From: Komagataeibacter saccharivorans
GTDB taxonomy: Bacteria; Pseudomonadota; Alphaproteobacteria; Acetobacterales; Acetobacteraceae
Length of the DNA: 34,872 nucleotides
Direction of reading: 5' to 3'
Assembly: GCF_003207825.1 (NCBI RefSeq)
Contig: NZ_NKTY01000028.1
Span: 1-34,872, forward strand
This document shows, piece after piece, positions 17,544 to 25,514 of this stretch. The notes beneath the pieces are model-generated. The model was not told where the DNA came from. It saw only the letters and a program-made list of their open reading frames with translations, and ran no database searches. Within the stretch, counting starts at the first letter, position 1. Every line of letters begins with the position of its first letter. A program made the position numbers and the translations under genes.

Positions 17544-17812
17544 CCTGACCGGATCCCCGGCTTTCCGCCCTGAAATCCCTGCGGACCGACACCGGGCAGG
17601 CATCCAAAGCGGGCAGCCTGCCCACCCTCAGCAGAAAAACGCGCCTCCCGACATCGGCCCGATTAAGGCGGTTATATCTCATACAATACGTCGTATCATG
17701 TTAACGGGTTCTGGAGAACAAAAAATCGCCTGATTGATCCTCAAAGGCGCGGTTTTCCAGACTTTCTAGCCTCGCCGCTTCCCGCCGGGCAAAATCCGCC
17801 CGAACAGAAGTT

Positions 17813-17842
17813 TACTTCCGATAAGTTATCTTGTCGGAAGTA
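17813..17842. repeat. 30-bp near-perfect palindrome upstream of the recombinase-like/scpA operon
   Basis: Arms TACTTCCGATAAG (17813-17825) and CTTGTCGGAAGTA (17830-17842) flank a 4-base centre TTAT. Twelve of 13 arm positions pair. A related half-site TTATCGAAAG lies at 18924-18933, beyond the IS630 insertion and originally only some 40 bp away. Arm length is like that of tyrosine-recombinase or dimeric-regulator sites. The surrounding 17604-17866 has no gene; a small palindrome ATACG-T-CGTAT lies at 17686-17696. Confidence 0.65.
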
Positions 17843-17866
17843 GGACAAATCTGGAAATTCCTGCTA

Positions 17867-18919
17867 GAGCATAATCCGGTCAGTCTGGTTCATATCCAGC
17901 GGCGGTGAAGCACGCGGCAGCCTGGCGATGAGAGATATCGTCAATTGCTCCACAGACGGTATTTTGAAGAGCGTCGAGGGTTCGCGGTGCCACCCGTCTG
18001 ATCCACGCCTTCATTTTGGCGAAGATGTTTTCGATCGGGTTGAAATCAGGACTGTAGGGCGGCAGGAACAACAACCTGGCGCCGACTGCCTCCACAGCCT
18101 CGCGGGCAACGGCTCCTTTATGGGCGGGCAGATTGTCCAGAATGACGACGTCTCCCTGCGACAGGGTTGGAACGAGCACCTTGCGGGTATAGGCGGCAAA
18201 CCATTCGCCGGTCATTGGGCCGTCCAGCATCATCGGTGCTGTCATGCCGGAGAGGCGCAGCCCGCCGATGAACGTCGTGGTTTTCCAGTGCCCGTGGGGC
18301 ACGGACATTCGACAGCGCGTGCCCCGTTGTGACCGCCCCCGCAGGCGGGCCATCTTCGTTGAGACGGCTGTTTCGTCGATGAAGATCAGACGGGCCGGAT
18401 CAAGGTCAGGCTGACTGTCAAACCAGGCCTCGCGCCGCTGTGCGACGTCGGGCCGTGTCTGCTCGCTGGCGTGCGCCGTTTTTTTTGATGGTCATGTCGT
18501 GACGGTCGAGACAGCGCCAGATCGTGCTCGGCGCAAAGCGGACACCGTGTTCTGCTGCAAGTGTCTCCGCCAGTTCGACAAGGGAAATATCGGCCTTTGT
18601 TTCAATCGCGGCCAGCAGGAAGGCTGACCATGCTTCAATCCGGTGAGAACGGCGATCACCGCCCTGTTTAAGCGCATGGTCACGACCGCTGGCCTGCCAC
18701 TCAGCAACCCAGCGGATAACGCTCGACGAAGACACACCAAAACGAACCGCCGCCGCACGACGGGTCATGCCAGAGGCAACAGCCGCAATCGTGCGGCGGC
18801 GAAGGTCAGCAGACAGGGCTCGGGTCATACGGGCCGGCCTCCATACCGGCACATAGTATGAATCAGATTTCGACCAGTATGGGAATCTTAAAATGAACCT
18901 ATTAGATCGGATTATGCTC
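17867..18919 (-). mobile_element. IS630-family insertion sequence, complete
   Basis: The element is 1053 bp, bounded by TA on both sides (17865-17866 and 18920-18921), the target duplicated by IS630/Tc1-mariner transposons. The ends are inverted repeats: GAGCATAATCCGGTC on the left (17867-17881) and, read inward on the other strand from 18919, GAGCATAATCCGATC, 14 of 15 identical, with a further GGTTCAT match inside. One transposase in two frames fills it. It sits between the 30-bp palindrome and the TTAATAAGGA repeats. Confidence 0.9.
17880..18828 (-). CDS. IS630-family transposase, two frames joined by slippage at A8
   Basis: The first frame (18828 to a stop at 18418) carries the helix-turn-helix DNA-binding half, with MTRRAAAVRFGVSSSSVIRW and the WRCLDRHDMTIKK end. 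The second, in the -1 frame and ending at 17880, carries the DDE catalytic half: IFIDETA (first Asp), VVILDNLPAHKG (second Asp) and PPYSPDFNPIENIFAKMK (Glu). The frames overlap around eight A residues (complement of 18479-18486). A -1 shift there reads on as KKTAHASEQTRPDVAQRREAW into IFIDETA, so a single protein of about 316 residues results. IS630 relatives are known to use such shifts. Both halves look intact. Confidence 0.85.
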
Positions 18920-18923
18920 TAAT

Positions 18924-19018
18924 TTATCGAAAGGCCCTTAATAAGGAGAATGTCAGGTTTGCCGCGATCCTCTCCGATTCAGGTTCCCCTTAATCAGGAG
19001 AAAAATGATCCTTATTAA
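18924..19018. repeat. Iterated TTAATAAGGA-type repeats beside the IS630 insertion
   Basis: CCTTAATAAGGAGAA (18936-18950) and CCTTAATCAGGAGAA (18988-19002) differ at one base and are 52 bp apart. TCCTTATTAA (19009-19018) is the same core inverted. TTATCGAAAG (18924-18933) matches 9 of 10 bases of the palindrome arm upstream. They could be binding sites, or iterons, of a local DNA-binding protein. The remaining gap to 19264 has no gene; an 8-bp hairpin CCCTGTCC/GGACAGGG (19182-19202) has no T-run. Confidence 0.5.
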
Positions 19019-19264
19019 TGCGAAAAAGTACCTTTAATTCGGTTACGCATCATCAGTGCTTCCAGGCAGCAGCCTCCCCCAGCCCGCTATGCTTGGATGA
19101 CGCCACTGCAAAAAACTCTCTGGACTGAATCGCGTTGCTTTCCTCTCCCCACGGGGCGCCGTCGACTTGTCCCGCCAAGCCCCCTGTCCATCCCGGACAG
19201 GGCTGAAGAAAACACTCATTCTGGTCCGTTATGGCGATCTCCTGACAGCTTTACTCCGTCATGG

Positions 19265-19292
19265 TTGAGCGCAAAACAGCATATGCGATAAT
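19265..19292 (+). promoter_or_regulatory. Sigma-70-like promoter before the hydrolase pseudogene
   Basis: TTGAGC (19265-19270) and GATAAT (19287-19292) are spaced by 16 bp and lie 44 bases before the ATG at 19337. It is a good match by eye to -35 and -10 consensus. Confidence 0.45.
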
Positions 19293-19336
19293 CTGACCTG
19301 CCCCTCGCCCGTCCCATAACCGAAAGAGAAACGTCA

Positions 19337-20125
19337 ATGATCCGTTTGCGTCCGCTCGTCATTGCCGCATTGCCGTTCCTTATTTCCGGGCATGCACGTG
19401 CCCGCATGGTCGACAGGCCAGTTTCGTAGACGTTCGAGGGCGCGCGTTATGACTGCGTCCTAATCTACGACGACACGACTGCCGCGCGGCGGCCGGGTCT
19501 TCTGATGGTGCCCGCATGGTTCATGCGTCAACGAGAGCGTGATCCGCAAGGCCGAGGACATCGCAGGGCAACGCTACGTGATCCTGCTGACGGATATGTA
19601 TGCCGCCGCGATCCGCCCGAAAGACGCCGCTGGCGCACGCGATGCCATATCCCCCTTCTGCTCGCTGACCGTTCCATGATGCGCCGTCGCGTGGCCTTTG
19701 CCCTGGCACAGTTCAGGTCGTTTGTATCGCAGGCACCAATCGACACGACCCATCTTGCGCCATCGGTTATTGCTTCGGCGGCGCGGCCGTGCTGGATCTC
19801 GCGCGGTCCGGTCCGGTCCGGTCCGGAGATCGCAGCCGTGGTCGCGTTCCACGGCAATCTCTCGACGGATAATCCCGCCCTGGCACATGCGATCCGGGCA
19901 CGGGTTCTTGCCATGAACGGGGCGGATGATACCTCGACCAGCCCCCAGTTTGACGGCTTCCTGACCGAAATGTACGGCAGCCCTGCCCCGTGGCAGTTTC
20001 TCGCCATCGGCCATGCTGTCCATTGCTTCACCGAAAAGGAGGCCGTGGCCTCATCCGGCCTATGCCGGTACGATGCGCAGGCAGATGCCTGGTCAATGCA
20101 TATGGCTCGACAAAAGTTTCTCCTC
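19337..20125 (+). pseudogene. Dienelactone hydrolase family protein, broken
   Basis: A secreted or periplasmic alpha/beta hydrolase can be followed through several frames. It begins MIRLRPLVIAALPFLISG (signal-like), then meets TAG at 19427-19429. YDCVLIYDD and LLMVPAW follow, the frame shifts to NESVIRKAEDIAGQRYVILL, and another shift leads to RRRVAFALAQF. The nucleophile motif GYCFGGAAVLDLARSG lies in one frame (about 19767-19815), while EIAAVVAFHGNL, VLAMNGADDT and the catalytic-His segment AIGHAVHCFTEKEA are in another. With a stop and at least three frame changes it cannot be functional. The end near 20125 is approximate; the frame runs on to 20308 with unrelated sequence. Confidence 0.82.
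19805..19824. repeat. (GGTCC)x4 tandem pentamer inside the hydrolase pseudogene
   Basis: Four perfect GGTCC units sit exactly where the reading frame changes between LARSG and EIAAVVAFHG. Adding one unit or losing two would restore the frame, so slipped replication here explains one of the frameshifts. Confidence 0.85.
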
Positions 20126-20342
20126 GCATTGACGATCCGGGATGAATGTCCCGCTTCGGTCCAGATTGCGAGGAAGAGCGAACCAGATCCGCACCATTTA
20201 TCTACTGTTGGGAATATCTCGCCTTCATCAGAAAACGGCGGATATGATGCCCGTCTTAGTGAACATTATGGAATGCTGCGGGCCACTCTGGGTTCATACG
20301 CAGCATAATCCGTCACGCCGAAGGATCGATAGATTAGACTTC

Positions 20343-20397
20343 TATCAATCATAAAAATGCGATAGAATGATTGATATAGCCTTGGGGTATCAATCAT
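20343..20397. promoter_or_regulatory. Three decamer sites overlapping the fic start
   Basis: TATCAATCAT occurs at 20343-20352 and 20388-20397, and inverted (ATGATTGATA) at 20367-20376. The last copy overlaps the fic ATG at 20396. The two direct copies are 45 bp apart and the region is AT-rich. The layout suggests an operator where a bound protein would block transcription or translation of fic, perhaps the protein's own C-terminal helix-turn-helix. Confidence 0.6.
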
Positions 20398-21496
20398 GCT
20401 TTGGAATTGGCAGCTTCCGGACTGGCCACATTTTCACTTCGAGAAAAGCTGTCTGCGAGACGCCGAAACGGAGTTCCTGAAAGGTTCAGGCGTGGTCGTC
20501 GGTGCGATGCAGCATCTGGACAAAGACGCCAATCAGCATCTTGTCGTTCAACTCATGTCGCAAGAAACGGTCGAGAGCTCCGCTATTGAAGGCGAGGTGC
20601 TTGATCGGGCCAGTGTGCAATCGTCGATTGCGCGACACCTTGGCTTCGCCACAGACAGGCGACGTTCTACGCCAACTGAGGCTGGGGCCGCTGAATTGAT
20701 GGCGGACCTCTATCGGCATTATGCGGCCCCTTTGACTGACCAGAGTCTCTTTGAGTGGCATGCCATGCTCATGAACGGTCGGCGAGATCTGGATGTCATT
20801 GGCAGGTATCGGACGCATGCCGAGGCAATGCAGATTATCTCCGGCCCCATCCATGCGCCGCACATCCACTTCGAAGCCCCGCCATCTCGAAGCGTCCCTT
20901 CGGAGATGGCGCAGTTTATCGGCTGGTTTAACAGGACCGCCCCAAGCGGGATCGACCCCTTGCCCGCGATTGAGCGGGCTGCGATTGCGCATCTGTGGTT
21001 TGAGACCATTCATCCCTTTGAAGATGGAAATGGTCGCATCGGACGGGCTATTGCTGAAAAAGCATTGGCGCAAACCCTCGCAGCCCCAACGCTGACGGCG
21101 TTGGCCGCGACCATCAATACATACAAGAAAGCGTATTATCTCGAACTGCATCGGGCCAGCAAGACGAACCAGATAGAGAACTGGATGGTCTGGTTCTCTC
21201 AGGTCGTGTTGGAGGCGCAATCCCGCACGCTTCGGAACATCCGGTTTCTTATTGAGAAAACGCGGTTTCTGGATCGCTTACGCGGAAAACTGAACATTCG
21301 TCAGGAGAAGGCCCTGCTTCGAATGCTGGCAGAAGGGCCTGATGGTTTTCAAGGTGGCCTGAGTGCCCAGAATTATCGGTCGATTACAGGGGCGACGTCT
21401 GCCACGGCGACGCGTGATCTGGTTGATCTGGTGGCGCTTGATGCTCTTATTCGGACAGGAGAAAACCGGTATGCCCGGTATTCTCTTCGTCTCTGA
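20396..21496 (+). CDS. Fic family AMP-transferase, class II with N-terminal inhibitory helix
   Basis: Fic enzymes transfer AMP or a similar group from a nucleotide to hydroxyl side chains of target proteins. The complete active-site motif HPFEDGNGRIGR is at residues 206-217, with catalytic His206. The autoinhibitory S-x-x-x-E-G motif is at 61-66 (SSAIEG), which makes it class II, with inhibition in the same chain. The N-terminus (WNWQLPDWPHFHFE) is the DUF4172-type lead-in common in bacterial Fic proteins of this size. The C-terminal 70 residues (RQEKALLRMLAEGPDGF then SITGATSATATRDLVDL) look like a winged helix. At 366 residues it appears complete. No antitoxin gene is adjacent, in line with class II. 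Confidence 0.9.
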   Translation: MLWNWQLPDWPHFHFEKSCLRDAETEFLKGSGVVVGAMQHLDKDANQHLVVQLMSQETVESSAIEGEVLDRASVQSSIARHLGFATDRRRSTPTEAGAAELMADLYRHYAAPLTDQSLFEWHAMLMNGRRDLDVIGRYRTHAEAMQIISGPIHAPHIHFEAPPSRSVPSEMAQFIGWFNRTAPSGIDPLPAIERAAIAHLWFETIHPFEDGNGRIGRAIAEKALAQTLAAPTLTALAATINTYKKAYYLELHRASKTNQIENWMVWFSQVVLEAQSRTLRNIRFLIEKTRFLDRLRGKLNIRQEKALLRMLAEGPDGFQGGLSAQNYRSITGATSATATRDLVDLVALDALIRTGENRYARYSLRL

Positions 21497-21874
21497 CAAA
21501 CATGTAGTTTACTGTTCAGCCACGAAAAAACCTTCAAGGTCGCTGCTTATGGACGCGGATAATCTGACAGAGCTCCCGACCGCGCTGGATAGCATTTTCT
21601 GCCACGATTAACTGGACGGTGCCAAATAGGTGGTTGGTAAAATAGGATTTCTGTTCCCATTCATGAGGCATTTCGACAAAAATCCCAAAATGCGCTTGTT
21701 CCAGAGCCTTTCCACCCTACCTGCCTGTCTGCCCCTCCCCTGCTGCCCGCGTAGCGGTCGGCTCTGTCCTGCCGAACCGATCGCCCAGCCTAGGCCGGGC
21801 CAGCGGAAAAGAGGCAGGGGCGACCCCGTTCACCTTTTCTGCACCCAGGGGTCTTCGGACCGGGAAAGCCGGTC
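21497..21874. other. Intergenic stretch upstream of the recombinase
   Basis: No gene is supported here. A short open stretch ends at 21611 without a recognisable family, and a GC-rich segment with CCCAGCCTAGGCCGGG (about 21785) precedes the recombinase start. Promoter position is not clear. Confidence 0.4.
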
Positions 21875-23320
21875 ATGCTGAGCGACATCCGCATCCTCGG
21901 CTCCAGCAGGCGCGCGCAGGCCGCGCTGCACGCCCGCGTTGACCATTTGACACGACAGCGTCTGGCCGAGACACAGGACCCGACGCGCTGGCGCGAAATC
22001 CTCTCGACCGCGCGGTTCACCCCGCCCCTGCCCCTGCTTCTGGCGGGCATCGAATTGCCGGACGGGACCTATTCCCCGGATACGCCCCTCGCCCAGGGCG
22101 TGCCGTATGCGTCGGCTGCCCAGCAGATGGCTCAGGACCATGTGGCCGATGTCCCATCGGGGTTCGAACTGGCTGTCGGACTGGAAATCGACGACGGTAC
22201 GCCCAGCTTCCTGGCCTGGTTCCGGCCGATCCAGCCCGTAGGAGCCTGTCCCAAGACGTCAGACGCATCGCCTCCTGCGCCCGTCGGCCAGCCGGCTGCT
22301 GCCGTCGCGCAATGGTTTTCCGCCGTCTCGGCACAGCCCGTCCCCGAACATGATGGCCGCCTGGCCACGGCCCGTCAGGCGGCCGATGCCTATATGCACC
22401 GCAGCAAGGCCGAAAACACGCTGCGCACCTATCGCGCCGCCGTGCGGTCCTGGTGTCGCTGGGCTGCCGGTCATGCCCTGCCCGCCCTGCCGGCCCGCGG
22501 CGAGGATGTTGCCGCCTATCTGGCCGACATGGCGCTGCAGGGCCGCAGGACCAGCACCATCGACCTGCATCGGGCCGCCCTGCGCTACCTGCATCACCTG
22601 GCGCAGATTGCCGTACCCACCGCCCACCCGATGGTGACCGCAACGCTTGCCGGCATCCGGCGGGAGGCAAAGGAGACCCTGCCCCGCCAGAAAACCGCGC
22701 TCACCTGGGACAGGCTGGTCCGGGTCGTCGAAGCCATCAGTCCACATGATCTGGTCGGTGCGCGGGACCGGGCCATTCTCCTGATCGGTTTTGCTGGCGC
22801 GTTCCGGCGCTCCGAACTTGCCGCACTGAAGGTGGACGACATCACGGTGGACGAGGATGGCATGCAGATCCGGCTGGGCCGGTCCAAGGGTGATCCCCAG
22901 CGCAAGGGTACTCTGATCGGCATCCCGCGGGGCCTGACCCGGAACTGCCCGGTTCTGGCATACGAGACCTGGCTCCGGCAGGCCGGGATCACGGAAGGTC
23001 CGGTCTTCCGGCGCATCTGGTCCGCGCGGGGCCACAGGGCGGGAGTCACTCCCGTCGGAGCCCCGCCCAGGATCGGGCCGCACGCCCTGTCGGACCGGGC
23101 GGTCACGGACATCATCCGTAAGCGATGCGGCGACACCCACCTCGAAGGGGACTTTGGCGGGCACAGCCTGCGCCGCGGGGCCATCACCACGGGGGCGAAA
23201 GACGGGTATGATCTCCTGGAACTGAAGCGCTTCTCGCGGCACAAAAGCCTTCAGGTCGTCGAGACCTATATCGACGCGGCCAGCATCAAGGCCCGGCACC
23301 CGGGAAGATCGAGATTCTGA
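21875..23320 (+). CDS. Tyrosine recombinase with long N-terminal extension
   Basis: Site-specific DNA recombinase of 481 residues. The core-binding domain begins near 168 (AADAYMHRSKAENTLRTYRA) and the catalytic domain near 275. All catalytic residues are visible: Arg311 (AFRRSEL), Lys338 (GRSKGD), His430 and Arg433 (GGHSLRRG), His456 (SRHKSL) and nucleophile Tyr465 (VVETYID). The first 160 residues form an extension I do not recognise (PLPLLLAGIELPDGTYSPDT), about twice the usual N-terminal length for XerD relatives. It resembles the N-terminal half of the degenerate protein at 16206-17543, of which it could be the active partner. The start is the first ATG, with no strong ribosome site. Confidence 0.88.
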   Translation: MLSDIRILGSSRRAQAALHARVDHLTRQRLAETQDPTRWREILSTARFTPPLPLLLAGIELPDGTYSPDTPLAQGVPYASAAQQMAQDHVADVPSGFELAVGLEIDDGTPSFLAWFRPIQPVGACPKTSDASPPAPVGQPAAAVAQWFSAVSAQPVPEHDGRLATARQAADAYMHRSKAENTLRTYRAAVRSWCRWAAGHALPALPARGEDVAAYLADMALQGRRTSTIDLHRAALRYLHHLAQIAVPTAHPMVTATLAGIRREAKETLPRQKTALTWDRLVRVVEAISPHDLVGARDRAILLIGFAGAFRRSELAALKVDDITVDEDGMQIRLGRSKGDPQRKGTLIGIPRGLTRNCPVLAYETWLRQAGITEGPVFRRIWSARGHRAGVTPVGAPPRIGPHALSDRAVTDIIRKRCGDTHLEGDFGGHSLRRGAITTGAKDGYDLLELKRFSRHKSLQVVETYIDAASIKARHPGRSRF

Positions 23321-23406
23321 GCCTGTCTTGACCCCTGCCGCCAGAGCGCTTCAACTCGCCTTCAACCGCAACACGTCAGGGCGGATCAAAGAGAGGAAAC
23401 AGCGTC

Positions 23407-24333
23407 ATGGGTTCCAGAATTCTTGTTGTCGGCGCAGGCGCCGTGGGTGGGTATTTTGGCGCCCGCATGGCCAGCGCCGGGCATGACGTGACCTTTCTGG
23501 TGCGCGAAAGGCGCCTGCAGCAGCTCCGTGCCGGGGGCCTGTGCCTGATCAGTTCCGTTGGCAACGTCACCATGACCCCCCGGATGGTGATGGCCGGTGG
23601 GATGGAGGGGCCCTACGACATCATCCTGCTCAGCGTAAAAGCCTATTCCCTGATGGCTGCAATGAACGATTTCGCGCCTGCGGTGGGACCGCAGACACGG
23701 ATTGTCCCGCTTCTCAACGGCATGCAGCATCTTGATATTCTGGCAGACCGCTTTGGCCCTGCCGCGGTCATGGGAGGCACGTGCTTTATCGTCAGCATGC
23801 TTGATGCGCAGGGGCGCATTGTCCAGACCGGTTCTCTGCCCCGTCTTTCGATTGGAGATCGGGTAGGCGGCGATACGCCAGTGACACGCAGTATTGCGGA
23901 AGCCCTGTCGGGTTCCGGATTTGAAACGGTGTGTTCCACCCACATCCTGCAGGACATGTGGGACAAATGGGTCCTGCTCGCCGCCCTGGGCAGCATCTGC
24001 TGCCTGATGCGCGGAACCGTGGGGGATGTCGCCAGCCAGCCAGCAGGTCAGGCCTTTGCGCAGGCGGTCATCCATGAATGTGCGTCAACGGCGGCGGCGG
24101 CTGGTTATCCCCTACGGGATGCCACGCTGAAGGGCACTGTCAGTCTCCTGACGAAAACGGACTCCACCCTGACGTCCTCCATGTTCCGGGATCTGCTGCA
24201 GGATGCTCCTGTGGAAGCGCAACAGATTATTGGTGACCTGGTCAGGCGGGCATGCGCGCTTCAGATCCCTACGCCCATCCTGGATCTCACCGATCTGAAT
24301 CTGCGCGTGTATGAACAACAAAGGCACGCATGA
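23407..24333 (+). CDS. Ketopantoate reductase family (PanE/ApbA) dehydrogenase
   Basis: NADPH-dependent 2-ketoacid reductase fold, 308 residues. The nucleotide motif G9-A-G11-A-V-G14 opens the protein, LLSVKAYSL carries the conserved Lys of the family's first domain, PLLNGMQH follows, and Lys187 in DKWVLLAALG is the likely catalytic lysine. AGAGAGGAAACAG gives a ribosome site before ATG 23407. It stands alone between a recombinase and an IS91-type unit. The host surely has its own panE for pantothenate, so a catabolic 2-oxoacid role, perhaps once linked to the hydantoinase cluster, is equally likely. Confidence 0.85.
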   Translation: MGSRILVVGAGAVGGYFGARMASAGHDVTFLVRERRLQQLRAGGLCLISSVGNVTMTPRMVMAGGMEGPYDIILLSVKAYSLMAAMNDFAPAVGPQTRIVPLLNGMQHLDILADRFGPAAVMGGTCFIVSMLDAQGRIVQTGSLPRLSIGDRVGGDTPVTRSIAEALSGSGFETVCSTHILQDMWDKWVLLAALGSICCLMRGTVGDVASQPAGQAFAQAVIHECASTAAAAGYPLRDATLKGTVSLLTKTDSTLTSSMFRDLLQDAPVEAQQIIGDLVRRACALQIPTPILDLTDLNLRVYEQQRHA

Positions 24334-24583
24334 AGAGGCACAGTGCAGATACGACGTCCCAGCGGACATATCCACTTCACAGATCATGCCCGCCTTGCTC
24401 AAAGATAATTTCTTCCTGAATGAACAGCCGGAATGGAACGTCTGACTTGGCGGGTAGAACGAACCCGCTGCGCGGGATTGGTGCGATGTGGAGGTCTGTC
24501 ACCACGCCGTGAGCGATCTGTTTTATTTGGAACTGTCCTGATCGGGCCAAGCACTCTGGCTTCTTCCCACCAGAAGGAGCCGG

Positions 24584-25495
24584 ATGATGACAGAGTCCCT
24601 GTGCATTGCTGCAATCAGTCCCCTTCGCCAGCGCCTGCTTGATGACATGGCGGTGCGGCGGTTCTCCCGGGAGACGCAGCGCAATTACCTTCGCGATGTC
24701 GGCCGTTTCGCCACGTTTCTAGGCCGCTCACCCCACACGGCAACAGTCGAGGATGTGCGCCAGTTTCAGATTGCGCAGAACGCGGCTGGCATGCCGACAC
24801 CGACCATGAACGCCATCGTGTCGGCGCTGTGGTTTTTCTTCACCCAGACGCTCGACCGCCCCGACCTTGCACGCAAGTTGGTCCGGGTAGCGCAGCCCCG
24901 CAACCTGCCCGTCGTGCTGAGCCGTGATGAAGTTGCCCGTCTGCTCAACGCGACCGTATGCCTCAAGCATCAGGCCGCCCTGTCGGTCGCCTATGGGGCA
25001 GGCCTGCGGGTGGCCGAGGTCGCCGCTCTCAAGATCAGTGATATCGACAGCGAGCGCATGCTGCTCAGGGTCGAACGGGGCAAAGGGGGACGATATCGCA
25101 ACGCCATGCTTCCGGCAGACCTTCTGCCCCTGCTGCGGGAGTGGTGGAAGGCCGGACGCCAGCAGGGCGTGATGCATTCGGGTGGCTGGCTTTTTCCCGG
25201 GCAGGACACCATGAGGCCCATCAGCACACGGCAGCTCCATCGCGTGGTTGTCGATGCCGCGCGGGCTGCTTCGATCACCAGACGTGTGGGGCCTCATACC
25301 CTGCGGCATAGCTTTGCCACGCACCTGCTTGAGGATGGTGTCGATGTCCGCGTGATCCAGGTCCTGCTGGGTCATTCCCGCCTGGAGACCACGGCCCTTT
25401 ATACAAAGGTTGCGACACGGACCGTGCGGGCCGTTATCAGTCCGCTCGACAGGCTGGGCATGCTGACGACGGCGCAGGCAAGGCCCGACGGCTGA
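24584..25495 (+). CDS. Tyrosine recombinase of the IS91-type unit (XerD-like)
   Basis: Complete site-specific recombinase of 303 residues. The catalytic set is present: Arg142 (AGLRVAEV), Lys167 (ERGKGGR), His238 and Arg241 (PHTLRHS), His264 (LLGHSRLETT) and Tyr273 (ALYTKV). AAGGAG at 24574-24579 precedes two possible starts, 24584 and 24587. It is 19 bases before the HUH transposase gene and surely cotranscribed. In such elements it may resolve or assist transposition intermediates; this is inference. Confidence 0.88.
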   Translation: MMTESLCIAAISPLRQRLLDDMAVRRFSRETQRNYLRDVGRFATFLGRSPHTATVEDVRQFQIAQNAAGMPTPTMNAIVSALWFFFTQTLDRPDLARKLVRVAQPRNLPVVLSRDEVARLLNATVCLKHQAALSVAYGAGLRVAEVAALKISDIDSERMLLRVERGKGGRYRNAMLPADLLPLLREWWKAGRQQGVMHSGGWLFPGQDTMRPISTRQLHRVVVDAARAASITRRVGPHTLRHSFATHLLEDGVDVRVIQVLLGHSRLETTALYTKVATRTVRAVISPLDRLGMLTTAQARPDG

Positions 25496-25514
25496 TCCCG
25501 GAGCAGGGGCGGTC

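Noticed and set aside
16845-17573. Long rightward frames antisense to the recombinase-like gene
   Set aside because: Pro/Arg/Gln-rich composition typical of antisense GC-rich sequence; the leftward frame has recognisable domains and is coupled to scpA.
15440-17603. Wadjet/JetABCD-like SMC defence locus
   Set aside because: Only a kleisin is present; there is no SMC ATPase, no KITE protein and no toprim nuclease nearby.
19182-19202. Hairpin CCCTGTCC/GGACAGGG as a Rho-independent terminator
   Set aside because: No T-run follows on either strand, and no gene ends close by on a matching strand.
23407-24333. Calling this gene panE outright
   Set aside because: The PanE/ApbA fold includes many 2-oxoacid reductases with other substrates, and there is no pantothenate gene context.
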